Shown here: positions 15,834 through 22,926 of the stretch, piece after piece | Layout: each line of letters begins with the position of its first letter | How positions within the stretch are numbered: the stretch's first letter is position 1 | From: Candidatus Heimdallarchaeota archaeon | GTDB lineage: Archaea > Asgardarchaeota > Heimdallarchaeia > Heimdallarchaeales > Kariarchaeaceae | Direction: 5' to 3' | DNA: 22,926 nucleotides | Assembly: GCA_029882335.1 (NCBI GenBank) | Contig: JAOUKW010000015.1 | Span: forward strand, 1 to 22,926 | Notes under the pieces: generated by a model | Databases searched by the model: none | What the model was told of the DNA's origin: nothing | What the model saw: only the letters and a program-made list of their open reading frames with translations | Translations under genes and position numbers: made by a program

Positions 15834-15851
15834 TGTTTAAAACTTTTAATT
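15834..15851 (-). promoter_or_regulatory. Possible internal promoter ahead of rpl37ae
   Basis: The 97-base gap between rrp42 and rpl37ae is the longest inside the superoperon. On the minus strand it holds overlapping TATA-like sequences (ATTAAAAG and TTTTAAAC), 32-49 bases before the rpl37ae ATG. They could start a separate transcript for rpl37ae, Brix, pcc1, pfdB and the DHH gene. Base composition alone could also produce them. Confidence 0.4.
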
Positions 15852-15899
15852 TGTGTTGCGCTATGTAAGTAACAACTTTTCAAATAATTACGATAAAGA

Positions 15900-16727
15900 T
15901 TAATTAGTAAAAATTTTAAGCGTAGGAATTTGTTTTTTAATTTCTTCTCTGATTGAGGCAGATGCCCTAATTGTATCTTTCAATATTTCAAGAATGTGAT
16001 TCGATTTAATACCAGATTGCCCACCTTTTTGACCAGAGACAATGTGTGTCTCTGTAGTACCAAAAGTGATTCGTGCATCAGAAATTAATTCCTCTCTTAA
16101 ATCAGCATCGTTAATATAGAAATCGCCAATTTTATATGAAGTTATACTTATTGGAAATGATTTCAATTTTAAGGGGGAAAGAGTATCAAGGGTTATAATT
16201 TCACCGTTTTCCACTTGTACATCGGGTAGTTGAGTTGTTGCTAATGCTGCAAGAGCTGCGATTCCACAAGCATCAATTAAATTTCCGAAATCATCTAAAG
16301 AATATATGTCAATAATCAGAGTTCGAATTTTTTCACCCTCTATCAGACATAATGATTCAAGATCGACACACTCAGATTCACGAATTAAACGATCAGTCAC
16401 CCGAGCAATTTCTATAGCATGATCTTGAGGAGGGCCTGATCTATGTTCAGGTGCAGATAGAGGTGATGCCTCAAATCCAACTGTTAGAGAACCTTTATTT
16501 GGACTATCAGGATATGGAGTCCCAATTTGTGCTTTAACACCGCAAATTACTTTTGTTTTCCCGATAGAAACTATTGATGACCCTTGTGCGGTTCCAATAA
16601 TACCAGTTTCAATTTTTATCTCCCTAAATTCAGATTTTGTTCTTCCATCTAACCTTCTTTCACTTGCAAGAAGATTTTTTATATATTCTTTTTCAATTGT
16701 TAATGCTACTTGTTCAAAGTCTGACAT
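15900..16727 (-). CDS. rrp42: Exosome subunit Rrp42
   Basis: The 275-residue protein is the non-catalytic RNase PH-like subunit of the archaeal exosome ring, which pairs with Rrp41 in a hexamer. Seen are the RRLDGRT start (24-30), FREIKIETGIIGTAQGSS, a KVICGVKAQIG strand and the PEHRSGPPQDHAIEIARVTDRLIRES block (93-118). LIIDIYSLDDFGNLIDACGIAALAAL (137-162) is typical of Rrp42 rather than Rrp41. The phosphate-binding GTRT motif of Rrp41 is absent, as expected. Length is normal. The ATG is two bases after the rrp41 stop, so the two ring subunits are tightly co-translated. Confidence 0.95.
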   Translation of the reverse strand: MSDFEQVALTIEKEYIKNLLASERRLDGRTKSEFREIKIETGIIGTAQGSSIVSIGKTKVICGVKAQIGTPYPDSPNKGSLTVGFEASPLSAPEHRSGPPQDHAIEIARVTDRLIRESECVDLESLCLIEGEKIRTLIIDIYSLDDFGNLIDACGIAALAALATTQLPDVQVENGEIITLDTLSPLKLKSFPISITSYKIGDFYINDADLREELISDARITFGTTETHIVSGQKGGQSGIKSNHILEILKDTIRASASIREEIKKQIPTLKIFTN

Positions 16728-16729
16728 AA

Positions 16730-17803
16730 TTAATCCTCACTTAAATTACTGTATTCAATATCTCGTAGTATTGAATCACTATCATCCTCATTATCATCAG
16801 ATGGTTTTCCACCCATAGGTTTTATTTGACCACTTGGAACAGAATACCATGCATTAGATACAGTTTCCTCTTCTACATTGTTTGTCTGGACTGTTGCTGA
16901 TTCATTTGCTGTTTCTTGAGAATTTTCACTTTCCATCGCTCCAGTTTCTTGAGACGTAGTAATTTCTGCAGCTTCAACTGTAACAGCGGTTTCAGGAGTG
17001 GAAGTATCCACACTATTAGTAACTTCAACGTTTATTGAGTCATCTTCATCTTCATGCACCATTACTTCATTTAGGTCATCATCATCACTACTAATTCCAA
17101 TTTCATCTCGAATCTTTAAGTATTTCTCTTTTAGTGCATCTTGAATTACTTTTACTATCTGTATGATTCCGCTTTTTGCAGTTTCAAAAGCTTCCTTGAA
17201 CTGATCGAACGTGAATAAACCATCTAATTGAAATAAAGATACTTCATCAATTGTTGGAGAATATAATAAAGGTAGGTCTCCTGTTCCTTTCATATCTTCT
17301 TGACCACTCAAATCTAGAACTACTTGATCTTGATAGATACCAGCGGCTATACCCCCAGTTAAATCTCTCATAGGAATTCCTGCATCTGCTAAGGCCGCGG
17401 TAATGGCAATTGATGCAGCAGTTCTAGTACCTCCATCTGATTGAAATATTTCAACGTGTACATCAATTGCAGATCTAGGGAAAAATTTGGTTAATACTAC
17501 TGATTCATATGCTTCACTTAGTACTTTAGAAATTTCTTTTTCCCTTCTTGAAGGGAAGGGTCTTTTATAATCGACTACACTAAATGTAGCCATACGATAA
17601 TTTATTCTTACATTTGCCTTATTTGCTTTTGAACTATGTTTTGGATGGAGTTCTCGAGGACCAAATACAGAAGCATATACTAAATTCTTACCTAGATTCA
17701 CTTTTGATGATCCATCAGCTCTATCTAATACGCCCACTTCTACTTTTAACTCTCTTAACTGTTTGGCAGTTCTACCATCCGGTCTTAAATTTTCTTCTGT
17801 CAT
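16730..17803 (-). CDS. rrp41: Exosome catalytic subunit Rrp41 with long acidic tail
   Basis: This phosphorolytic 3'-5' exoribonuclease subunit of the exosome ring has a full RNase PH core in residues 1-237: LRPDGRT (6-12), the RNA-contacting R86-R87 (PSRRE), the phosphate-binding GGTRTAAS (124-131), PMRDLTGGIAAG, and the acidic VVLDLSGQEDMKGTGDLPL, where D176 fits the catalytic Asp. The odd part is the end. Known archaeal Rrp41 proteins are about 240-250 residues, but here about 120 more follow. These are rich in Asp, Glu, Ser, Thr and Asn, look disordered, and end with NAWYSVPSGQIKPMGG and SDSILRDIEYSN. The tail is in frame without interruption. It might bind the cap, DnaG or another partner; that is inference. 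It lies between rrp4 and rrp42. Confidence 0.95.
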   Translation of the reverse strand: MTEENLRPDGRTAKQLRELKVEVGVLDRADGSSKVNLGKNLVYASVFGPRELHPKHSSKANKANVRINYRMATFSVVDYKRPFPSRREKEISKVLSEAYESVVLTKFFPRSAIDVHVEIFQSDGGTRTAASIAITAALADAGIPMRDLTGGIAAGIYQDQVVLDLSGQEDMKGTGDLPLLYSPTIDEVSLFQLDGLFTFDQFKEAFETAKSGIIQIVKVIQDALKEKYLKIRDEIGISSDDDDLNEVMVHEDEDDSINVEVTNSVDTSTPETAVTVEAAEITTSQETGAMESENSQETANESATVQTNNVEEETVSNAWYSVPSGQIKPMGGKPSDDNEDDSDSILRDIEYSNLSED

Positions 17804-17811
17804 ATAATCAC

Positions 17812-18498
17812 TTAATTTTTATTTGTATTCAACAGCTCACTTATTCTGTCGGTTAATCCACTGACGTGAGCTTCCCTGGATATTTGGTTTATTGCCTCTA
17901 CAACTCTTTCTTCATCATGTATATTATTGGCTTTAATCCAGATTCGACCATTTTTTGCAACCATTATATTTGAATTGGTTAATTGTTTTATCATTGAGAT
18001 CATTGATCCTTGTTTCCCTATAATTCGAGGGATATGATGTGGATTTGTTTCTAATATTCGACCACCTTCAAGTTTTCCAAGTCGAGGATACTTGGTTGCT
18101 AATTGAGGATCACGAGTTCTGTCAAAGGAGATTATTTCTGCCTTTATTACGTCTCCAACATCAAATATCTTCCTTGCATCATGTCTGATAGGATCAAACC
18201 TACGTCGTGAAGCATTAGAAGCCAAGAGAATTCCCGAATAAGGACCTCTGATATTTACGATCCATGAAGTGAGATTGGTATCTTCAATGAATCCAATTAC
18301 AGTATCTCCAACATTGGGAAAATATCTTCCTTTTAATGGTCTAACTTGGAGAAATTCATTTCTTATGATGAAAACACCAACTAACGATGAATAAAAATTA
18401 TTACCTCGCTTAACAATTCCTTCACCAAACTTATAATTGCCATCCGCGAGAAGGTCTCCCGGAACAACAATTTCACTATCTTCTACTATTATTGTCAT
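17812..18498 (-). CDS. rrp4: Exosome cap subunit Rrp4
   Basis: The 228-residue protein is the RNA-binding cap of the archaeal exosome and guides substrates into the Rrp41/Rrp42 ring. The N-terminal domain (1-60) has VVPGDLLADG and a YSSLVGV strand. An S1 domain spans about 62-130 (VGDTVIGFIED through GDVIKAEIISFD). A KH domain spans about 145-215 with the GKQG loop at 161-164. Length is normal. A GAGGTT motif (18505-18510) in the end of the SBDS gene lies six bases before the ATG. The rrp41 start follows its stop by eight bases. The order SBDS-rrp4-rrp41-rrp42 is the classical archaeal one. Confidence 0.95.
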   Translation of the reverse strand: MTIIVEDSEIVVPGDLLADGNYKFGEGIVKRGNNFYSSLVGVFIIRNEFLQVRPLKGRYFPNVGDTVIGFIEDTNLTSWIVNIRGPYSGILLASNASRRRFDPIRHDARKIFDVGDVIKAEIISFDRTRDPQLATKYPRLGKLEGGRILETNPHHIPRIIGKQGSMISMIKQLTNSNIMVAKNGRIWIKANNIHDEERVVEAINQISREAHVSGLTDRISELLNTNKN

Positions 18499-18502
18499 TT
18501 TA

Positions 18503-19243
18503 TTAACCTCTAGTTAATACAGTAGATCTTACTCTTCCTTTTGATTTATCACTAATTTCTTCCAATGTGGTTGCTACAATACCTGCAGGAACATTTACTA
18601 CCAACGTCAAACTGCCATCATTTCCCCAATTTTCATTTACAACCTCACCAAATGATTGTATAACACCATATAATCTCCCAGTGTCTTTTGGTGGTACTAT
18701 AAATTCAATTGAAGCAGATTCTATTTGAATCGGAATAATTGATTGAATTTCTTTTAATATACGTAACGCTTGTTCTTTTACAGGATCATTACGATTAATT
18801 CTACAACCAGCATCATCAATCGCTTTTTCGATTCGATTTGGGGGATGTGGAGTTTTTGTTTTCGGATTTACTGCATGAGTATTCAGATATGCAATGATTT
18901 CGTCTCTCTTCTCTTTTAGAAATCGCTTACGTTGTTCTTGTGTAATTTGCAATTCCCCTTTTTGAATCATTATCTTTGCCATTTCTCTCTCATTTTCAGT
19001 ACCAAAAATTTCGGTAAGTTCATCAATTCCAGCTTTCAACCCTTTTGAGAAATTTTCAAAAAAGATAAAACCTTCAACAACATCATCAATAGGTACATCG
19101 TCGCCCTGTTGTAATAACCACGCTAGTTCGGGATCTACAACTAATTCTAATCGTTTTCCGTGTGTATTTAATCTTACTAAAGTATTTTTTCCTAAATCAA
19201 TACGTGTTGATCGATCTCCGGATTTTGGACCTATGGAACTCAT
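18503..19243 (-). CDS. Ribosome maturation protein SBDS
   Basis: The 246-residue protein is the archaeal SBDS (Sdo1) homologue, which with an EF-2-like GTPase releases the anti-association factor aIF6 from the large subunit. Its three domains are visible. The FYSH domain (1-100) includes AWLLQQGDDVPIDDVV and IFFENFSKGLKA. The helical domain (about 103-170) has QEQRKRFLKEKRDEIIAYL and HPPNRIEKAIDDAG. The C-terminal domain starts near PIQIESASIEF. It is the first gene of the superoperon, with 153 bases of non-coding DNA upstream. That gap contains a GATATAATT TATA-like element near 19281-19290, about 40 bases before the ATG. The proteasome alpha gene that often precedes SBDS in archaea is not there. 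Confidence 0.93.
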   Translation of the reverse strand: MSSIGPKSGDRSTRIDLGKNTLVRLNTHGKRLELVVDPELAWLLQQGDDVPIDDVVEGFIFFENFSKGLKAGIDELTEIFGTENEREMAKIMIQKGELQITQEQRKRFLKEKRDEIIAYLNTHAVNPKTKTPHPPNRIEKAIDDAGCRINRNDPVKEQALRILKEIQSIIPIQIESASIEFIVPPKDTGRLYGVIQSFGEVVNENWGNDGSLTLVVNVPAGIVATTLEEISDKSKGRVRSTVLTRG

Positions 19244-19280
19244 CTAAATCACTTTGTTGTAATATCTACTAGAACATATC

Positions 19281-19290
19281 AATTATATCG
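19281..19290 (-). promoter_or_regulatory. Candidate TATA box of the SBDS-exosome superoperon
   Basis: On the minus strand CGATATAATT lies about 40 bases before the SBDS ATG, in the 153-base gap behind the four-TM gene. It would give a leader of about 15 bases. It is the best-placed TATA-like element in the gap, but others are possible in such AT-rich DNA. Confidence 0.35.
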
Positions 19291-19396
19291 AATGTTCCTC
19301 TCTATTCTTTTCTATGTTTCTCTTATATTAAAAAATAAAGTTAGCTCTATGATTTTGGATAGTATTCTATATCAAGCATTCAACTATTTTAAAGTA

Positions 19397-19903
19397 TTAT
19401 TCTTTTGGTTCAGTATACATGAGATATAAGGTCATTAATACAATTCCAATTGCGGCAAATAATACAATTACCCACTGCATGGTTTCTGTAGTGTTTTGGT
19501 AAATTTCACCTGTTTGTAATGAATCCTGTCCAATATCATCACTTAATTCGAAAACTCCAACTTTACTCTTGGGGATAAATATAGCAGTAATGAGAGTAAT
19601 TGCGGCAGAATAAAATACTTCTTTCCATGTAGGTATTTGATTGTTTAACTCCGCTAAATTACCCATAAATATTACTAAAAATAGGTATAATAAAGTAAAT
19701 AGAATTGACTCAATAATAACTATCCACCAATTAAAGTCACCTTCATTTTCAACATTGTAAATAAAAAAGTACCATACTTCTTCTGAAGGATTTGATAATA
19801 CAATTAGCCAACTAAAAAAGAACATTAATAATGCAAGTAGTAGTGATATTATAGCAGTTCTACCGGTAGGTGTATTTGTTAAGTCCTTAAATGATACAGA
19901 CAT
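19397..19903 (-). CDS. Four-TM membrane protein of unknown function
   Basis: The 168-residue protein has four predicted membrane helices (about 15-37, 58-80, 94-110 and 143-163). The N terminus MSVSFKDLTNTPTGR is short and probably cytosolic. Two extramembrane loops stand out: an acidic loop with EEVWYFFIYNVENEGDFNWW (41-60) and a second between helices 3 and 4 (about 111-142) rich in Asp, Glu, Gln and Thr. No Cys, His or charged membrane residue hints at catalysis or transport, and I recognise no family. It has a candidate promoter about 30 bases upstream. It points the same way as the exosome genes but is 153 bases from SBDS, so it is probably a separate unit. Confidence 0.7.
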   Translation of the reverse strand: MSVSFKDLTNTPTGRTAIISLLLALLMFFFSWLIVLSNPSEEVWYFFIYNVENEGDFNWWIVIIESILFTLLYLFLVIFMGNLAELNNQIPTWKEVFYSAAITLITAIFIPKSKVGVFELSDDIGQDSLQTGEIYQNTTETMQWVIVLFAAIGIVLMTLYLMYTEPKE

Positions 19904-20208
19904 ACTAAATCAATTTTTTCCCTAGATTGTTTAAAGGTTATTAAGTTAACAATCATCATTGACTAAATACAATTGCAGAATTAGAAAAAAAAGATAAAAG
20001 GCGGGTAGATATATTTATTATTTTTTTAATAACCAATTATTGAATAACTCCTGAAATGTTAATTATTTGATTATACATTGATATAACTAACAATTTTTCA
20101 TTTCACAACAAAACAAATTCTGAATCTTATCAAACTTAGTTCTAAAATAAGGTCAGTCTATACGATACCTTTTAAAAATAGAATAATAGTAAATTAGTAG
20201 GTAAATAT
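19904..20208. other. 305-base divergent intergenic region without a gene
   Basis: All frames are broken by frequent stops and I see no tRNA-like or other structured RNA. It holds a candidate minus-strand TATA element (CCTTTAAAC, 19929-19937) about 30 bases before the four-TM gene, and a plus-strand element near 20170-20179 for the zinc-ribbon gene. A T7 run lies at 20021-20027 and a purine-rich stretch at 19983-20009. A nine-base inverted repeat, GGTTATTAA at 19936-19944 and TTAATAACC at 20026-20034, has an 81-base spacer and may be chance. Confidence 0.6.
20170..20179 (+). promoter_or_regulatory. TATA box of the small zinc-ribbon gene
   Basis: TTTTAAAAAT is centred about 35 bases before the ATG at 20209, predicting a transcript start about ten bases ahead of the gene. 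An AGGT motif (20199-20202) lies six bases before the ATG and would still be inside the leader, so the two signals agree. Confidence 0.5.
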
Positions 20209-20391
20209 ATGCGAGCAGATAGTGTAAAAAGGCCAGATCATTACAGATGCCTTGATTGTAAAGAACGATTCAATGATGCCAAATTCATTAGATCTGAAGA
20301 AAATGGAATTCATTCTGCTGTTGCTGCCTGTCCCAATTGTCAAAGTACTAAAATTAAAATTTCGTGGTGGAAGAAAAAATCTACTGATTAA
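20209..20391 (+). CDS. Small zinc-ribbon protein
   Basis: The 60-residue protein is one zinc ribbon, with C14-x2-C17 (YRCLDCKERF) and C41-x2-C44 (AACPNCQSTKIKISW), ending in a basic WWKKKS tail. It has a promoter and a ribosome-binding motif of its own, which makes it a real gene despite its size. It is not RpoP: the spacing and surroundings differ from the usual 45-50 residue protein. It could bind nucleic acid or serve as an adaptor; the sequence does not say which. Its stop overlaps the stop of the opposing membrane gene by four bases. Confidence 0.75.
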   Translation: MRADSVKRPDHYRCLDCKERFNDAKFIRSEENGIHSAVAACPNCQSTKIKISWWKKKSTD

Positions 20392-22481
20392 TTTGAAGCA
20401 CTAATTATTTTTCTTTTACTTACAATTATTTTTAATTTATATTCCATCAACTTACTCTTGATGACTACCAGATTATCTCTATTTGGACGTAAGTCAAATT
20501 CATACAACAAAGTCTCACCCTCATCACTTGTCGATAAACCAGCTTTTATTGATTCATTTAATTTAATTTTTAATTTAGGCAATCCTGATTCTCCAGAAAT
20601 TCGCAAATTACTTGCGATTTGCCTTTGGATATTAAATCCTTTAGAGACAAAAAATGGTTCTGCACGAAATTCTTTTTCATCAAAATAAAATTCAGAAAAG
20701 ATCAAATCATATGCACCGGTATATTCTACATTATCAACAAAAATTGACAGAAAATATGTACCTGGTCTTCCAGTAGTTGCTCTCCTCCTGGGTCTTGATG
20801 AAAGCATTATATTTCTTGTAAACTCAATTGATGCATTTAGATGGTCACTAAAATTTTTTAGTACTATAGGATTTGTCTTTAAAAATTCCATTTCGAGATA
20901 TAGTGTAGGCTTATATTTTGCCACTATTGATGGAAAATAGTACCAAATTAAAATCCAAACAAAATACCAAAACAAAACAAAATTAACGTAGTTTTCCTGC
21001 CTTACTTGTGTGGATGTTGAACTGAAAAACACATTCCCTTTTGAAAATATATACGGTGTAAGGTAAATTACTTGAATTGGATTTAAACCACCTTGAACAT
21101 ACCAAAAAATAACTATTAAAACAAATAATGAAATAGTTAATCCAAATGTTAAAACCTTCCAACGGATTATAATACCATGTAACCGATCATAAGAGATTAC
21201 TTTCTTTTGTTCTCCCCTTTGTACATTTGTACCTTCAATTTTCTTCCCTTTTATTAACCAAATTTTCGGATCCTTATATCGACCTATAAAATCAGTTCCG
21301 ATTATTAATGATTCTTCTTTTTGTGATTTAAGACGGTAAATATTTGAAATTCTTAAAATAACATATAAGATAGTTGATAACATAATCAATAATAAACTCA
21401 ATTCCAAATAATTTAATCCAGCAATTTGATTATAATAATCACGTCGGTATGAAAAGCCAAAAATTATGATTATAAACAGATGTGTAATGAATAGACCCAA
21501 ATTTAAACCTTGATTCAATGTATCTTTTAATGTAACCCTCAAACCAGTCGGATAAAAACTAGCAACTTCCTCAGGAACTAAAAATTCGGGAAAATTGGCT
21601 AAATTTTGATTCCCAATTATCCTCCAATTAAAAATAATCCCACATAAACGAAATAATTTTTTGTTTTCTCTTTCTTTAAAAATAATTTCAGAATGTAGCA
21701 ATCTCTGTGAATTACCATATATAGATAATATAGATTCAAATTCACCTGGTAAATATTTTAAAAATAAAAGAAAAATAATTAAAAAAAATAGACTATACTC
21801 CATGAAAACAATAGCTTCAACAAGTACAAAAAAAAATATTAGTGAAACAGTATTATTCTTCCTATATTGCTTCTTTCTTTGTAATATTATTTCACTTATT
21901 TGAGTTATATGTAATTCTTCTATAAAATAATGGAAACGCATAAAATATTGCAAAAAAAATAAATTTATTAATAAAATGCCTGAATGACTGATTTTGAATA
22001 TAAGTTCTGAAAATATATAAGTACGTATGAAGTTTATTGTATCAAAAGATGAAGGATAAACTTGAATTATAAATGATACTACTACATGTATATTATACCA
22101 TTTTCCTGTAATTAAAACAAATAAATTAGAGAAAATTAGTGAAATCAAAATAAGAATTATTACAGGTATTGATTTTGGATTTTTTGGATAATAGCTAAGC
22201 AATAATCTTTCTCTTGTTGTAGATATTGTCACTATTTTTTCAGATAATCGATAAATTACAATATATAACAAAAAATTGATGAGTAGACCTAAAAAATCAA
22301 GTGCAAATAGTGAAAACATCATCATTAAAATTGAAGATATTAGGATATTTTCCATCTTTTTTTTACCATAGATCACATCGAGTAATTCTTCAGTTTCCTC
22401 ATTTATTAAAAAAGAGGAGTTTATCCTACTTGATTTATTGTTATACAACGGTGAGGATAATAACATATTATTTAGCCCCAT
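20388..22481 (-). CDS. Large membrane protein with C-terminal beta-rich soluble domain
   Basis: The 697-residue protein has about ten predicted membrane helices, grouped at about 46-77, 105-124, 158-180, 212-241, 327-343, 357-377, 440-461 and 498-520. A soluble stretch at about 245-320 includes FPEFLVPEEVASFYPTGLRVTLKDT, and another lies at 385-435. From about residue 540 an extramembrane domain of 155 residues follows, with alternating polar and hydrophobic strands (TYFLSIFVDNVEYTG, LKIKLNESIKAGLS, TLLYEFDLRP), which looks like a beta sandwich. A basic RPRRRATTGRPG loop precedes it. I recognise no family and see no transporter or enzyme motif. The ATG at 22481 overlaps the upstream PH-like gene by 14 bases, so the two are an operon; a second ATG at 22466 lies after that gene's stop and could be the true start. 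Confidence 0.7.
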   Translation of the reverse strand: MGLNNMLLSSPLYNNKSSRINSSFLINEETEELLDVIYGKKKMENILISSILMMMFSLFALDFLGLLINFLLYIVIYRLSEKIVTISTTRERLLLSYYPKNPKSIPVIILILISLIFSNLFVLITGKWYNIHVVVSFIIQVYPSSFDTINFIRTYIFSELIFKISHSGILLINLFFLQYFMRFHYFIEELHITQISEIILQRKKQYRKNNTVSLIFFFVLVEAIVFMEYSLFFLIIFLLFLKYLPGEFESILSIYGNSQRLLHSEIIFKERENKKLFRLCGIIFNWRIIGNQNLANFPEFLVPEEVASFYPTGLRVTLKDTLNQGLNLGLFITHLFIIIIFGFSYRRDYYNQIAGLNYLELSLLLIMLSTILYVILRISNIYRLKSQKEESLIIGTDFIGRYKDPKIWLIKGKKIEGTNVQRGEQKKVISYDRLHGIIIRWKVLTFGLTISLFVLIVIFWYVQGGLNPIQVIYLTPYIFSKGNVFFSSTSTQVRQENYVNFVLFWYFVWILIWYYFPSIVAKYKPTLYLEMEFLKTNPIVLKNFSDHLNASIEFTRNIMLSSRPRRRATTGRPGTYFLSIFVDNVEYTGAYDLIFSEFYFDEKEFRAEPFFVSKGFNIQRQIASNLRISGESGLPKLKIKLNESIKAGLSTSDEGETLLYEFDLRPNRDNLVVIKSKLMEYKLKIIVSKRKIISASN

Positions 22482-22926
22482 AAGTAAGAAAAGTTCGACA
22501 ATTAATTATTAAATCATCAATAAAAAAGGCAGGTAATTTATTTTCCGCAATTTTTATTGTTTCACCTGAAATACTTTTGATAACAATGAATACACCACCA
22601 AAAGGAAGACTAAAGAATACATTAATTATTCCACCAATAATCATTAAAATAGCGACAAGTGAAAAAAATTCAGTGTTTAACCCAAATGACTGATATCCAT
22701 CAAATAATACCCAACCTAATGAAACTAAAGAAATCGATGTATAAAGTCGAGGCATGCTTAAATTTGGTGTTCCAACACTAATACTTTCAACATGCTCATA
22801 ATGTAAATCTGAAAAACCTAATAGTTGTGAGGATCTAAATAACCATCTTGTCAATACATCATATTCTAAAACAATTATTCGGTATTTAGTTATGGCAATG
22901 GTAATTAGTATTCGAACATTTATTGC
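22468..22926 (-). CDS. PH-like membrane protein with inserted TM hairpin (5' partial)
   Basis: The minus-strand frame is open from its TAA at 22468-22470 to the window edge, so the beginning of the protein is missing; the TTG at 22854 is internal. The visible 152 residues begin with ITIAITKYRIIVLEYDVL and go on to LHYEHVESISVG, the pattern of bacterial-type PH domains (a TxxR strand, then a Y/D-x-I-x-S-I strand). Two membrane helices then intervene (LYTSISLVSLGWVLFDGY and FSLVAILMIIGGIINVFF). The last strands and helix of the fold follow as VFIVIKSISGETIKIAE and AFFIDDLIINCRTFL. A PH fold with a TM hairpin between its halves is the simplest reading. It overlaps the large membrane gene by 14 bases, so the products probably work together. 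Confidence 0.7.
   Translation of the reverse strand, partial: AINVRILITIAITKYRIIVLEYDVLTRWLFRSSQLLGFSDLHYEHVESISVGTPNLSMPRLYTSISLVSLGWVLFDGYQSFGLNTEFFSLVAILMIIGGIINVFFSLPFGGVFIVIKSISGETIKIAENKLPAFFIDDLIINCRTFLTYGAK

Noticed and set aside
20209..20391. Zinc-ribbon gene as the missing rpoP
   Set aside because: Ligand spacing (23 residues between pairs), length and the basic Trp-rich end do not match RpoP.
22468..22854. Complete 128-residue protein starting at TTG 22854
   Set aside because: The frame stays open to the window edge and the extra residues complete the PH-like pattern, so the gene is partial and this TTG is internal.

Overview
The window is an AT-rich, tightly packed stretch of an archaeal chromosome. 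The archaeal call rests on an SBDS / exosome (Rrp4, Rrp41, Rrp42) / L37Ae / Brix / Pcc1 / prefoldin-beta gene string, a TAN1-type THUMP protein, a GTPBP1-like GTPase, and TATA boxes placed for leaderless or short-leader transcripts. Several membrane proteins, a RING-like zinc module and a GTPBP1-type GTPase would fit an Asgard archaeon, perhaps a heimdallarchaeial one. That placement is inference; no marker here settles it. I found no tRNA, rRNA, CRISPR array, insertion sequence or phage gene.

Layout. (1) 1-3908, plus strand: the tail of an unidentified gene, a winged-helix protein with a long charged helix, an unrecognised partner protein, a pyroglutamyl-peptidase I with an intact triad, and a TPR protein. 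(2) 3910-4617, minus: a lone protein whose C-terminal half resembles the CheA P2 region, with no kinase domain. (3) 4751-8500, plus: an abutting three-gene operon of a roughly 20-TM repeat protein, a second TM-hairpin protein ending in a zinc ribbon plus RING-like module, and a DCC-family thiol-disulfide protein. (4) 8508-9782, minus: a CheY receiver fused to an unrecognised domain of about 300 residues. (5) 9918-11507, plus: the GTPBP1-like GTPase. (6) 11512-12639, minus: 4-hydroxyphenylpyruvate dioxygenase behind a textbook leaderless promoter. (7) 12752-13330, plus: the TAN1-like protein. (8) 13325-19243, minus: the RNA-processing and translation superoperon, from SBDS to a DHH phosphoesterase. 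(9) 19397-19903, minus: a four-TM protein. (10) 20209-20391, plus: a 60-residue zinc ribbon. (11) 20388-22926, minus: a large membrane protein overlapping a PH-like membrane protein that runs off the window.

The superoperon groups ribosome maturation (SBDS, Brix, L37Ae), 3'-5' RNA decay (exosome cap and ring), tRNA modification (Pcc1 of KEOPS), protein folding (prefoldin) and small-nucleotide or RNA turnover (DHH). It is unusual in that Rrp41 has an acidic tail of about 120 residues and rpoP is missing from its usual place beside L37Ae. The most novel-looking part is the 4751-8500 membrane operon, where two proteins share a repeated TM-hairpin plus amphipathic-helix design and one carries a RING-like zinc module on its soluble end.

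All five convergent gene pairs meet with a gap of 7 bp or less, or overlap, so terminators must lie inside the opposing genes. Shine-Dalgarno motifs are common inside operons, and several genes begin with TTG.
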